Shown one piece after another: positions 27,726 through 36,235 of a stretch of DNA of 64,000 bases (within the stretch, counting starts at the first letter, position 1; every line of letters starts with the position of its first letter). The translations under genes were made by a program, and so were the position numbers. The DNA comes from Herbiconiux gentiana (lineage in GTDB: Bacteria > Actinomycetota > Actinomycetes > Actinomycetales > Microbacteriaceae). The notes beneath the pieces are model-generated. The model worked only from the letters and a program-made list of their open reading frames with translations. It made no database searches and was not told the origin of the DNA. The stretch covers positions 372,001 through 436,000 of the forward strand of contig NZ_JANTEZ010000002.1 in NCBI RefSeq assembly GCF_024978135.1, read 5' to 3'.

Positions 27726-27965
27726 ATGCCCACCACAGGATTCCCCACCGAACGCGCCCGGCCGGTCGATGCGACCGCCCTCGTCTGGCGCTGCCCGCAG
27801 CCCGACCTCTGGGTCGCCGTCGACGCGCACGGTCGCCCGGCCGGCATCGTCTCGCAGCGCCGCCGCAGCCTCTTCGTGACGACCGCCGTCACCGGGCACG
27901 CCCTCGGCCAGCACGAGACCCTCGCCGCCGCGCAGACCGCCCTCGAGCGCCACGCGGTGGCGTAG
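27726..27965 (+). CDS. Small hypothetical protein
   Basis: A 79 aa soluble protein of no recognised family. It has ordered-looking segments (LVWRCPQPDLWVAVDAHGRPAGIVS, read as two short strands with a turn, and ETLAAAQTALERHAV as a helix). AGGAGG stands six bases before the ATG at 27726, a strong sign of a real gene. It lies behind the purQ hairpin and converges on the permease gene 84 bases away. Confidence 0.7.
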   Translation: MPTTGFPTERARPVDATALVWRCPQPDLWVAVDAHGRPAGIVSQRRRSLFVTTAVTGHALGQHETLAAAQTALERHAVA

Positions 27966-28049
27966 GGCATCCGCTCGACCGGGAGGTGGGGCGGGCTGGG
28001 GTGGTGGCGGTCGGTCGGCGGCGGTCGGGGTGGTGTTCGGGGGTGGCGG

Positions 28050-29498
28050 TCAATCGTCGGCGGGGCCGCGCTCGACGGCGGTGAGCGCCTGGGTGTCGAG
28101 AGCCGCGGCGCCGCCGTAGCCGCTGCGGCGGCGGTGCACGAACGTGACGGCCCAGAGCACGATGCCGAGCACGAGCAGGATGCCCGCGATCTCGTACTGC
28201 TCGGGAGGCCGACCCGAGGTCCACGGCAGCACGAGGTAGAGGCACGCGACCGCGCCGATCACGGGCAGCGCGGTCGGGGTGCGGAAGTGCGTGTGGTCGA
28301 CGGGCTTCCGGCGGAGCACCAGCACGCTGACGTTCACCACCGAGAACACCGCGAGCAGCAGCAGCGAGGTCGTGCCACCCAGCAGCACCGCGATGGGGTT
28401 GTCGGGGTCGATCGAGACGAAGGCGGTGAGCCCGAGCGCGATGGCCGTGGTGAACAGGATGGCGGCCCACGGCGTGCGCCGCTTCGGCAGCACCTTCGAC
28501 AGGAACGGGGGCAGCACGCCCTGCTTGCTCATGCCGTAGAGCAGGCGGCTCGCCATCATCATGTTGATCAGCGCGCTGTTCGCGACTGCGAAGAGCGAGA
28601 TGAACGGGATCAGGGCCGAGATCGGGAAGTCGGGTGCCGCCGTCTGCACCACGGTCACGAGCGGGGTGTCGTTGCCGGCCAGCTCGCCGACGGGCACGAT
28701 GGCGACCGCCACGATCGACACCAGCACGTAGATCACCGCCGTGATGCCGAGCCCCGTCAGCATCACCTTCGGGAAGATCTTCGAGGGGTTCTTCGTCTCC
28801 TCGGCCATGTTCACCGAGTCCTCGAAGCCGACCATCGCGAAGAACGCCAGCGAGGTGGCCGTCGAGATCGCGAGGAAGACGCTCTTGTCGTCGGGGGTGT
28901 CGAAGGCGACCGCGCGGGAGAAGTCGGCCTGACCGCCGAAGATGGCGAAGAAGCTGATGAAGATGACCAGCAGCAGGCCGGACAGCTCGACCAGGGTGAG
29001 CACGACGTTCAGGCCGACGCTCTCCGCGACCCCGCGGAGGTTCACGGCGGCGATCAGGATCATGAACGCCAGGGCGATCACGAGCGCGAGGCCGGGGCCC
29101 TCGCCGAGCCCGAAGCCGATGGCGAAGTTGCTGGCGAACGCTCCGGCCGCCGCCGAGGCCGAGGTGATGCCCGACGACATCACGGTGAAGCAGATCAGGA
29201 ACGTGACGAAGTGGATGCCGAAGGCCTTGTGCGCGTACAGCGCCGCCCCGGCCGCCTGCGGGTACTTGGTCACCAGCTCGAGGTACGAGCACGCCGTGAT
29301 GGTCGCCACGACGAACGCGATGAGGAACGGCAGCCAGGCCGCACCCCCCACCTCGGCCGCCACCTGACCGGTGAGCGCGTAGATGCCCGTGCCGAGGATG
29401 TCGCCGATGATGAACAGCAGCAGGAGCTTCGGGCCCATCACCTTCTTCAGTTCCGGTTCCGACGGAGAATTCGTGGGTGACGCTGCCGTGGCTGTCAT
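28050..29498 (-). CDS. APC-superfamily amino acid permease
   Basis: Integral membrane transporter of 482 aa with 12 predicted helices. The helix-1 substrate motif GDILGTGIYALTGQVA and the helix-6 FFAMVGFEDSVNMAEE are typical of amino acid-polyamine-organocation permeases. Hydrophilic N- and C-termini of about 25 and 30 residues are cytoplasmic. The start at 29498 (MTATAAS) is preferred; the frame extends 60 codons upstream through the divergent small gene. The amino acid carried is not determinable. Single gene, divergent from 29545. Confidence 0.92.
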   Translation of the reverse strand: MTATAASPTNSPSEPELKKVMGPKLLLLFIIGDILGTGIYALTGQVAAEVGGAAWLPFLIAFVVATITACSYLELVTKYPQAAGAALYAHKAFGIHFVTFLICFTVMSSGITSASAAAGAFASNFAIGFGLGEGPGLALVIALAFMILIAAVNLRGVAESVGLNVVLTLVELSGLLLVIFISFFAIFGGQADFSRAVAFDTPDDKSVFLAISTATSLAFFAMVGFEDSVNMAEETKNPSKIFPKVMLTGLGITAVIYVLVSIVAVAIVPVGELAGNDTPLVTVVQTAAPDFPISALIPFISLFAVANSALINMMMASRLLYGMSKQGVLPPFLSKVLPKRRTPWAAILFTTAIALGLTAFVSIDPDNPIAVLLGGTTSLLLLAVFSVVNVSVLVLRRKPVDHTHFRTPTALPVIGAVACLYLVLPWTSGRPPEQYEIAGILLVLGIVLWAVTFVHRRRSGYGGAAALDTQALTAVERGPADD

Positions 29499-29544
29499 GT
29501 GGCCACTATGCACCCTGTTAACCTTCGGCGGGCATAATGCGGGC

Positions 29545-29901
29545 ATGGCGAAGAAGACGAAGACTGCACTGAGAGAACTGGTCAAGGCCCTCGAGAAGCA
29601 CCAGGAGGTGCTGGAAGACAAGAAGAGCGGGCACGGCAAGCGCGACCGCGCGACCGCGAAGGTGCGCACCGCGGCCATCGCCTACGCCTCGGCCGTGTAT
29701 GCCAGGAACGGCGGCACCAGCCCGTTCCTCGACCTCCCCGACCCTGGGCTCGACGAGTCGACCGTGGCGTCGCTGAAGGCCGAGAAGGAGGCGCTCGTGG
29801 CGAAGCAGTCGCAGAAGAAGTCGTCGAAGCACGCCGCTCCCGAGGGGAATGCGCCGGCCGACGAGGTCGCGCCGGCCGGCGAGGCCGCCGCCGCGTCCTG
29901 A
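29545..29901 (+). CDS. Lys- and Ala-rich small protein of unknown function
   Basis: Protein of 118 aa with an N-terminal basic helix (MAKKTKTALRELVKALEKHQ), a middle part with YASAVYARNGGTSPFLDLP, and a disordered Ala/Pro/Glu tail. No family recognised. Divergent from the permease with 46 bp between; TATAAT-like ATAATG lies just ahead, suggesting a short or absent leader. It converges on the regulator at 29924 with 22 bases between stops. Confidence 0.7.
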   Translation: MAKKTKTALRELVKALEKHQEVLEDKKSGHGKRDRATAKVRTAAIAYASAVYARNGGTSPFLDLPDPGLDESTVASLKAEKEALVAKQSQKKSSKHAAPEGNAPADEVAPAGEAAAAS

Positions 29902-29923
29902 CGCCGGCGCCGGCGCCTCGGCG

Positions 29924-30775
29924 TCAGGCCGGCGACTCCGCCCCGAAGCGCTGACGACCCAGCACCGCGAGCAGCTCGAGCTTCGCAGCCGACTCGCTCC
30001 GCGGCGCGGCCGTGAGCACGAGCAGCGACTGCCCCTGGTCCTCGGTGAACAGGGCCTGGCAGTCCAGCTCGATCGGGCCGAGCTCCGGGTGGATCAGCGT
30101 CTTGTGGTCCTCGAAGCGCCGCGCGACGACCTGCGTCCGCCAGATCGTGTCGAACTCCTCGCTGACGCGTCGCAGCTCGCGCACGAGCGCGCCGGCCCGG
30201 GAGTTCTCGCCGGCGGCGCCGTAGGCCGCGCGCAGCCCGGAGACCTGCGCGCGGCTCTGCCTCTCCCGGTCGTCCTCGGGGTACAGCTCGCGTTCGGCCG
30301 GGTCGGTGAACCAGCGGTGGATGCCGCTCCGCGCCGCACCGGTGTGCCGCGAGTGGTCGCCCATCAGCGCCTTCGACAGCTCGTTCTGCACCAGCGTCTC
30401 GCCGAGGCTCGACAGCACGAGGGCCGGACTGCTCTCGAGCCGGTCGAGCACCCGCAGCAGCGCCGGGGCGACGTGCGTGTCGAGTGGGGTGCGGGCCGGT
30501 GCCGTGTGGCCCGCCTGCCGGTAGAGGTAGTCGCGCTCGTCGAGCCCGAGGCGGAGCGCCCGGGCCAGCGCGGCGAGCATCTGCTCGGACGGCTGCGGCC
30601 CGCGCACCTGCTCGAGGCGAACGTAGTAGTCCGTCGACATGCCGGCGAGCGCCGCCACCTCGTCGCGGCGGAGGCCCGCGACCCGGCGGCGCGGGCCGGC
30701 CGAGAGCCCCACGTCCTCGGGGCGGAGCTCGGTGCGACGGGCGCGGAGGAAGTCGGCGAGGGCGGCGCGGTTCAT
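29924..30775 (-). CDS. Helix-turn-helix regulator with MmyB-like ligand domain
   Basis: Transcription factor of 283 aa. The N-terminal XRE-type HTH (about 10-70) reads LADFLRARRTELRPEDVG, RRVAGLRRDEVAALAGMSTD, YYVRLEQVRG, the usual form of this actinobacterial group. The remaining 200 residues resemble the MmyB-like ligand-binding domain, with WRTQVVARRFEDHKTLIHPELG and a C-terminal LLVLTAAPRSESAAKLELL. ATG 30775 begins the conserved part. It is divergent from an SDR gene by 101 bp, and such regulators typically control that neighbour. Confidence 0.9.
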   Translation of the reverse strand: MNRAALADFLRARRTELRPEDVGLSAGPRRRVAGLRRDEVAALAGMSTDYYVRLEQVRGPQPSEQMLAALARALRLGLDERDYLYRQAGHTAPARTPLDTHVAPALLRVLDRLESSPALVLSSLGETLVQNELSKALMGDHSRHTGAARSGIHRWFTDPAERELYPEDDRERQSRAQVSGLRAAYGAAGENSRAGALVRELRRVSEEFDTIWRTQVVARRFEDHKTLIHPELGPIELDCQALFTEDQGQSLLVLTAAPRSESAAKLELLAVLGRQRFGAESPA

Positions 30776-30876
30776 GATCCGATTATCGGCCGGGCGGGCA
30801 TCCGGAGACAGGGATCGCGGATCCCCCGACAAGCGCTCCGCTCCCGCCCGGCGCCGCCCGCCCGCAAGCTGGGGCC

Positions 30877-31617
30877 ATGGACATCAGAACCAGCACAGTA
30901 TTCATCCCCGGCGCCACCTCGGGCATCGGCCTCGCCCTCGCCCTGCGTCTGCAGGCAGCGGGCAGCACCGTCGTCATCGGCGGCCGCCGCACCGAGCTCC
31001 TCGAGGAGCTCGCCGCCCACCACGGCTTTGACACGGTCGCCCTCGACATCACCGACCCCGCCTCGGTGACGGCGGCCCGCGACACGGTGCTCGAGCGCCA
31101 TCCCGAGCTCGACACGATCATCGCGATGGCGGGCGTGATGGCCGTCGAGGACGTGCGCGACCCCGACTTCCTCGACGGGGCCCTGCGCGTGGTCGAGACC
31201 AACATCGTCGGCCCGCTGCGCCTCGTGGCCGCCTTCATCGGTCACCTGCAGACGCGGCCGCAGGCCACTGTCATGACGGTGTCGTCGGGGCTCGCCCACA
31301 CCCCGCTCGCGGTGTCGCCCACCTACAACGGGTCGAAGGCCTTCATCCACCGGTTCAGCGAGACCCTCCGGCTGCAGCTGGCGTCGACCTCGGTCGAGGT
31401 CGTCGAGCTGGTGCCGCCGGCGGTGCAGACCGACATCATGCCCGGGCAGGCCGACGAGCCGAGCTACCTGACGCTCGACGACTACGCCGACGAGGTGATG
31501 GAGCTGCTCGGCGCGAACCCGCACGCGCACGAGATCCTCGTCGAACGGGTGAAGTTCCTGCGCTTCGCCGAGGTCGAGGGGCGGTACGAGGCGGCGGTCG
31601 CGGCCGTCAACGGGTGA
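30877..31617 (+). CDS. Short-chain dehydrogenase/reductase (DltE-like)
   Basis: NAD(P)-dependent oxidoreductase of 246 aa. The cofactor motif is PGATSGIGLALALRLQ with TGxxxGxG modified at the first Thr (PGATSGIG), and the catalytic Ser, Tyr and Lys lie in TVSSGLAHTPLAVSPTYNGSK, where Y and K follow the YxxxK spacing. The C-terminal LVPPAVQTDIMPGQ is typical of DltE-like SDRs. Substrate unknown. Divergent from the MmyB-like regulator, the likely controller. Confidence 0.92.
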   Translation: MDIRTSTVFIPGATSGIGLALALRLQAAGSTVVIGGRRTELLEELAAHHGFDTVALDITDPASVTAARDTVLERHPELDTIIAMAGVMAVEDVRDPDFLDGALRVVETNIVGPLRLVAAFIGHLQTRPQATVMTVSSGLAHTPLAVSPTYNGSKAFIHRFSETLRLQLASTSVEVVELVPPAVQTDIMPGQADEPSYLTLDDYADEVMELLGANPHAHEILVERVKFLRFAEVEGRYEAAVAAVNG

Positions 31618-31685
31618 TCGGCGCGGGCGGGGCAGGCGGGGCGGGCGGCGGCTGAGGCGTTCGGGGCGGCTGCCGGCCGCGGGCG

Positions 31686-32150
31686 TCAGCCCTCCTGCTG
31701 GGGCGCGCTGGCTGCGTCGGCTGCGTCGCCTGCCCCGCCCGCCCCGCCGATGTTCACCAGCCAATTGATGCCGAAGCGGTCGCGCACCATGCCGAAGCTG
31801 TCGCCCCACGGTGCCTGCACCAGCGGCTCGGTGACCGTGCCGCCCTCGGCCAGCTTGTCGAAGTACCCGTGCAGGTCGTCGCTGTCGTCGGGCCCACCGC
31901 TCAGCGACACGGAGATGTTGGTGCCGACGGTCAGCTCCATGTGACTCGGGGTGTCGGACATCATCAGCACCAGTCCGCCCGGCGCGCTGAGCTGGGCGTG
32001 CATCACCAGGTGCTCCTCCCCCGGCTCGACCGGCATGCCGAAGTCGCCGAACGAGCTCACGCCCAGCTCGCCGCCGAAGACCGACTGGTAGAACTCCGCC
32101 GCCTCCCTCGCCTGGCCGCGGAAGTTGATGTAGGGGTTCAGGGTGGTCAT
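31686..32150 (-). CDS. PhnB-like VOC family protein
   Basis: Glyoxalase-fold protein of 154 aa, similar to PhnB and 3-demethylubiquinone methyltransferase-like VOC proteins: NPYINFRGQAREAAEFYQSVF at the start, then EHLVMHAQLSAPGGLVLMMSD and WGDSFGMVRDRFGINWLVN. The function of the group is not settled. The start at 32150 is the family start; the frame is open 29 codons further through the operator-like palindrome at 32190-32212. The C-terminus has a Gly/Ala tail. Confidence 0.88.
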   Translation of the reverse strand: MTTLNPYINFRGQAREAAEFYQSVFGGELGVSSFGDFGMPVEPGEEHLVMHAQLSAPGGLVLMMSDTPSHMELTVGTNISVSLSGGPDDSDDLHGYFDKLAEGGTVTEPLVQAPWGDSFGMVRDRFGINWLVNIGGAGGAGDAADAASAPQQEG

Positions 32151-32189
32151 GGTCGCTCCTCCGAGTGGTCGTGGGGGTACGCTAGCAGA

Positions 32190-32212
32190 ACATGTGAACG
32201 CTGTACACATGT
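32190..32212. promoter_or_regulatory. 23 bp palindrome upstream of the PhnB-like gene
   Basis: ACATGTG at 32190-32196 and CACATGT at 32206-32212 flank a nine-base centre. Located 40 bases before the ATG at 32150, it is placed like a repressor operator. It also lies just before the end of the MarP-like gene. The cognate regulator is not evident. Confidence 0.5.
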
Positions 32213-32255
32213 AATCGGTGAACGGATGCGCGAGCATCCGTCGCCCGTCACCCGA

Positions 32256-33449
32256 CTAGCCCGAACAGGCCCCCGACGGCACCTCGTCGGTCGTCGACAC
32301 CGCCGCCAGCACGGGCGCGATCTCATCGAGCGTGAGAGCGTAGCCCGTCTCGGCGTCGACGGTGGAGCGCGCGAACACGACGCCGACGACCTGGCCGGCG
32401 TCGTCGAAGAGGGGGCCGCCCGAGTTGCCGGGGAGCACGGTCGAGCGCAGGGAGTAGATCTCGCGGGTCACGGCGTCGGCCCCGTAGATGTCGCGGCCGA
32501 CGGCGTCGACGACGTCGCGCACCCGGGAGGGGACGACGGAGTACGGGCCGTTCTCGGGGTAGCCCGCGACCACCGCCGAGTCGCCCGAGGCGAGCTCGGT
32601 GCCGAGCGGCAGGGGGTCGGCCGGGAGGCCGGGCACGTCGAGCACCGCGAGATCGCGCTGGGGGTCGAAGACGACGAGTCGGGCCTCGTAGGGGCGGCTC
32701 TGCCCGGCGAGCTGCACGGCCAGGGAGTCGCTGCCCGCCACGACGTGTGCGTTGGTCACGACCCGGTCGGCCGCCACGACCCAGCCGCTGCCCTCGGCGT
32801 CGGAGCCGCAGCGCGGGGCGGAGGACAGGATGCGGACGACACCGCCCGCGGCCTGGTTCACCGCATCCGGAACCGTGGGGTCGGGCTGGGGCGCGCCCGG
32901 GATGATCTCCTGACCGTAGGCGAAGACCTCGGGGAAGCCGGCCGTGTCGAGCGCCTGGCCGAGCGTGCCGAGCGCGCTCTCGGCGGGCACCGGGGCGATG
33001 CGGTCGAGGGTCGCGACGACCCGCGAGGAGGCGATGGCCTGGGTCAGCTGGGGGACGCCGGCCGAGGGCAGGAAGGCCGCCAGCAGCCACACCACGACAC
33101 CCCAGATGAGCAGGCCCAGCACACCGCCGCCCAGCGCGTCGAGGCCCCGGCCGATCTTCACGATGCCGATCACGCGGCGCAGCAGCGAGGCGACGCCCGT
33201 GAGCACCGCCGAGGCGAGCGAGATGCAGACGATCAGCACGCCGACCGCGGCCAGGGTGCGCTGCAGCGGACTGCTCCAGCCGAGACCCGCCAGCCAGTCG
33301 ACCACCGGCGGCGCGGCCCAGCCCGTCACGAGCGCGCCGACCACGATCCCGGCGAGCGCCGCCGCCGTGAGCAGGGCACCCCGGCGCCAGCCCCCGACGA
33401 CGGCCAGCAGGGCGATCACGAGCAGCACGAGGTCGATGACGATGTCCAT
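32256..33449 (-). CDS. MarP-like membrane-embedded serine protease
   Basis: Protein of 397 aa: four membrane helices in the first 140 residues (CvpA-like region) and a periplasm-facing trypsin/HtrA-type domain. The triad is visible: His in VTNAHVV (about 235), Asp in DLAVLD (about 266) and Ser in GNSGGPL (about 342). Two cysteines flank the protease domain (APRCGSD and SGACSG), possibly a disulfide as in mycobacterial MarP. MarP acts in acid and oxidative stress resistance by processing a peptidoglycan hydrolase; the same role here is inferred. No PDZ domain. Confidence 0.92.
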   Translation of the reverse strand: MDIVIDLVLLVIALLAVVGGWRRGALLTAAALAGIVVGALVTGWAAPPVVDWLAGLGWSSPLQRTLAAVGVLIVCISLASAVLTGVASLLRRVIGIVKIGRGLDALGGGVLGLLIWGVVVWLLAAFLPSAGVPQLTQAIASSRVVATLDRIAPVPAESALGTLGQALDTAGFPEVFAYGQEIIPGAPQPDPTVPDAVNQAAGGVVRILSSAPRCGSDAEGSGWVVAADRVVTNAHVVAGSDSLAVQLAGQSRPYEARLVVFDPQRDLAVLDVPGLPADPLPLGTELASGDSAVVAGYPENGPYSVVPSRVRDVVDAVGRDIYGADAVTREIYSLRSTVLPGNSGGPLFDDAGQVVGVVFARSTVDAETGYALTLDEIAPVLAAVSTTDEVPSGACSG

Positions 33450-33562
33450 GTGCGGATCAGGCTACGCGGGGGGCGTGGCGGGTCGCTGGGAGAGTCCTGC
33501 GGCTGCGCCCGCCGGGGTTCCGCCAGGGCCTCCGGTCCGCCTCCGGCGCGTAGGATCGCGCC

Positions 33563-34048
33563 ATGGCCCTGGACGACATCCCCCTCACCACGATCGACGG
33601 AGCGTCCTCGACGCTCGCCGACTACGCGCCCGTCAAGCTGATCGTGAACGTCGCGTCGCGCTGCGGACTGGCGCCGCAGTACGAGAAGCTCGAGGAGCTG
33701 CAGAAGCGCTACGAGGCGCGCGGCTTCACCGTGCTCGGCTTCCCGAGCAACCAGTTCCTGCAGGAGCTCGGCGACACGGACAAGATCAAGGAGTACTGCT
33801 CCATGACCTGGGGCGTCACCTTCCCGATGTTCGACAAGGTGAAGGTGAACGGGCGCTCGGCGCACCCGCTCTACCAGGAGCTCACCAAGACGCCCGACGC
33901 CTCCGGCAAGGCCGGGCGGGTCAAGTGGAACTTCGAGAAGTTCGTCGTCACGCCCGACGGGGCGGTGCACCGGTTCCGTCCGTCGACGGAGCCCGACGAC
34001 CCGGAGATCGTGGCGCTGATCGAGGCCTCGCTGCCTGCTGCTGAGTAA
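33563..34048 (+). CDS. Glutathione peroxidase-family (thioredoxin-dependent) peroxidase
   Basis: Thiol peroxidase of 161 aa. The peroxidatic Cys lies in NVASRCGLAPQYEKL, and the Gln and Trp of the catalytic set in FPSNQF and KWNFEKFVV. The usual FPCNQF Cys is Ser here, while a second Cys is present in EYCSMTWGVTFPMF and could be resolving. In actinobacteria these enzymes use thioredoxin or mycoredoxin rather than glutathione. Its stop is followed by the structured leader of the CWB2 gene. Confidence 0.93.
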   Translation: MALDDIPLTTIDGASSTLADYAPVKLIVNVASRCGLAPQYEKLEELQKRYEARGFTVLGFPSNQFLQELGDTDKIKEYCSMTWGVTFPMFDKVKVNGRSAHPLYQELTKTPDASGKAGRVKWNFEKFVVTPDGAVHRFRPSTEPDDPEIVALIEASLPAAE

Positions 34049-34064
34049 TGCTCGCTTAATCTGC

Positions 34065-34127
34065 GGTTCTCCGCTAGCGTCGGCAATCGGCCGGCTCCTT
34101 CCGGTCTCCACCGACGATCGGAGAACC
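34065..34127 (+). promoter_or_regulatory. Structured leader that pairs with the Shine-Dalgarno sequence of the CWB2 gene
   Basis: Nested inverted repeats: GGTTCTCCG (34065-34073) with CGGAGAACC (34119-34127); inside it CGTCGG (34078-34083) with CCGACG (34111-34116); innermost CCGG (34091-34094) with CCGG (34101-34104). The only Shine-Dalgarno-like sequence of the ATG at 34129 is GGAG at 34120-34123, and it lies in the outer stem paired with CTCC. Base pairing is seen directly; a regulatory role is inferred. Confidence 0.6.
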
Positions 34128-34128
34128 C

Positions 34129-35136
34129 ATGCGCATCCGCACCATCGCCCCTGTCGCCACGCTGACACTAGGTGTCCTGCTCGCCTCAGCCGGGGTCGCT
34201 CCCGCATCGGCCGTTCCCGCTGGCGTCCATCGCATCGGCGGAGCGGATCGCTTCGCGGTCTCTGCGGCGATCTCGGCCGACACGTTCGCCGCCGTGACCT
34301 CCGTTCCCGTGGCCTACGTCGTCTCGGGTGAGACGTTCCCCGATGCGCTCTCGGCCTCCGCGCTCGCCGGACTCAAGGGTGGGCCGGTGCTGCTGACCCG
34401 GCGGGACGGCCTGCCCGACGCCGTCAAGTCCGAGCTGTCGCGACTCCGTCCTGCGAAGATCGTGGTGCTCGGCGGGCCGGCGGCGATCAGCGCGGCCACC
34501 TACGACGCGATCGGCCTGCTCGCCCCCATGACCATCCGGCTCGGCGGGGCCGACCGGTTCGACGTCTCGGCGGCGGCGGCCCGTGAGGCCTTCCCCGAAG
34601 CCCTGCCACCGGTGAGCTTCGTGGCATCGGGCGAGAACTTCCCCGACGCCCTGTCGGGAGCGGCGGCCGCGGGCCACCTCGGCGGCCCGGTGCTGCTGAC
34701 CCGCACGGCCGACCTCCCCGGCGTGATCCACACCGAGCTCACGCGCGAGAAGGCGGGCCTGGTCAAGATCCTCGGCGGGCCCAACGCCGTCTCGGCAGCG
34801 GTGCAGACCGCGATCGTCACGACCATCCAGCCCGAGACCGCCCGCATCGCGGGAGGCGACCGGTTCGAGGGATCGGCCGCAGTGTCGTCGACTCTGTTCG
34901 GGGCCGCCGACACCGTGTACATCGCGTCGGGCGAGAGCTTCCCCGACGCGCTCTCCGGAGGCGCCGCCGCCATCGTGAAGGAGGCGCCCGTGCTGCTCGT
35001 GAACAGATCGTCGATACCCGAGCCCATCAAGGCCGAGCTGACGCGCCTGAAGCCGACGTCGATCGTCGTCCTCGGGGGCACCTCCGCGATCGCCGCCTCG
35101 GTCGAGGCGGAGCTCAAGGGATTCCTGAAGCCATGA
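34129..35136 (+). CDS. Secreted protein made of cell wall-binding repeats 2 (CWB2), first of a pair
   Basis: Exported protein of 335 aa. A signal peptide of about 29 residues (cleavage near ASAVPAG) is followed by three CWB2 repeats covering the whole mature part, each with a GGADRF or GGDRF motif, a SGETFPDALS-type loop and an ILGGPNAVS-type strand. CWB2 modules bind the secondary polymers of the wall. There is no enzyme domain, so it may be an adaptor, a surface protein, or a partner of the coupled next gene. The start codon lies at the end of the SD-hiding hairpin. Confidence 0.92.
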   Translation: MRIRTIAPVATLTLGVLLASAGVAPASAVPAGVHRIGGADRFAVSAAISADTFAAVTSVPVAYVVSGETFPDALSASALAGLKGGPVLLTRRDGLPDAVKSELSRLRPAKIVVLGGPAAISAATYDAIGLLAPMTIRLGGADRFDVSAAAAREAFPEALPPVSFVASGENFPDALSGAAAAGHLGGPVLLTRTADLPGVIHTELTREKAGLVKILGGPNAVSAAVQTAIVTTIQPETARIAGGDRFEGSAAVSSTLFGAADTVYIASGESFPDALSGGAAAIVKEAPVLLVNRSSIPEPIKAELTRLKPTSIVVLGGTSAIAASVEAELKGFLKP

Positions 35137-36218
35137 CATCGTCGATCGGGGGTGCGGCGCGGAGACGCCACGGCCTGACCTGGGTCTGCGTGGCCGCGCT
35201 GGCGCTCGTGGCGGTGTCGAGCGCGTCCCCCGTCGCCGCGGCCGAGGAACCACCGGCCGACGGGGGCGCGGCGGAGCTCGGCACGAAGGAGGAGGCGGAG
35301 GCCCTGGCCGCGATCTCGGTGACCCGGATGGCGGCCGCAGATCGCTTCGAGCTCGGCGCCGCAGTCGCCCTCGCGACCAGGCCCAGCGGGGCCGACGTCG
35401 TGTACGTCGCGTCGGGCGCGAACTTCCCCGATGCGCTCAGCGCCGGCCCGGCGGCCGTCCAGCAGGGCGGGGCGCTCCTGCTCACCGCGCCGGATGCCGC
35501 GCCGCCGTCGGTGCTCGCGGCGCTGACCAGACTGAACCCGCGATCGGTGATCGTGGTGGGCGGCGAGAGCGCGGTGTCCTCGGCCGTTCTGGGGCAGCTC
35601 GCCGCGGCGGCCCCGCGCGCCGTCGTCGGCCGCCTCTCCGGCGCCGACCGATACGCCGTCAGCCGGGCCATCGCGGGCCAGGCGTTCCCGGCGGGGGCCG
35701 ACAACGTGTTCGTGGCCACCGGGGCGAATTTCCCGGATGCGCTCTCCGCGGTCTCCCCGGCCGCCATTCTCGCGTCGCCGGTGCTGCTCGTCAACGGATC
35801 GGCCGCGGTTGCCGACAGCGACACGCAGCGCGCCATCGCCGCCGTCGCACCCGGCTCGCTCGTCGTCATGGGCGGTACGCTCTCGGTCTCGGCCGGCGTC
35901 TACGACACGCTGTCCCCCTCGGTCGCCACCGTGCGCATCGGCGGGGTCGACCGCTTCGCGGTCTCCGCGGCGGTCAACGAGCACTTCCTCGCCGACTTCA
36001 GCACCGTCTACTTCGCCACGGGAGCCACGTTCCCCGACGCCCTGGTGGGCGGCGTGCTGACGGGCACACGACACAACCCGCTCTACATCGTCCCGCCGGG
36101 CTGCGTCCCGGCGCCGGTGCTGTCCCGCCTGGCCCGCTCGGGCACGTCGCAGGTCGTGCTGCTCGGCGGCTCGGCCTCGCTCTCCCCCGCGGTGGAGGCG
36201 CTCACACCCTGCCCCTGA
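35133..36218 (+). CDS. Secreted CWB2-repeat protein, second of a pair
   Basis: Exported protein of 361 aa starting within the stop of the preceding gene (ATGA), so translation is coupled. Signal sequence about 1-36 ending in VAAAEE, an acidic linker of about 30 residues, then three CWB2 repeats with MAAADRFELG, LSGADRYAVS and IGGVDRFAVS motifs and ASGANFPDALS loops. The first repeat has Ala replacing the usual Gly pair, a divergence. Two Cys near the end (PGCVPA, TPCP) may form a disulfide. Similar end to the nuclease at 19172 (PGCVP versus PGSCIPAE). Confidence 0.92.
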   Translation: MTSSIGGAARRRHGLTWVCVAALALVAVSSASPVAAAEEPPADGGAAELGTKEEAEALAAISVTRMAAADRFELGAAVALATRPSGADVVYVASGANFPDALSAGPAAVQQGGALLLTAPDAAPPSVLAALTRLNPRSVIVVGGESAVSSAVLGQLAAAAPRAVVGRLSGADRYAVSRAIAGQAFPAGADNVFVATGANFPDALSAVSPAAILASPVLLVNGSAAVADSDTQRAIAAVAPGSLVVMGGTLSVSAGVYDTLSPSVATVRIGGVDRFAVSAAVNEHFLADFSTVYFATGATFPDALVGGVLTGTRHNPLYIVPPGCVPAPVLSRLARSGTSQVVLLGGSASLSPAVEALTPCP

Positions 36219-36235
36219 CGGTCGGCCTGAGTAGA

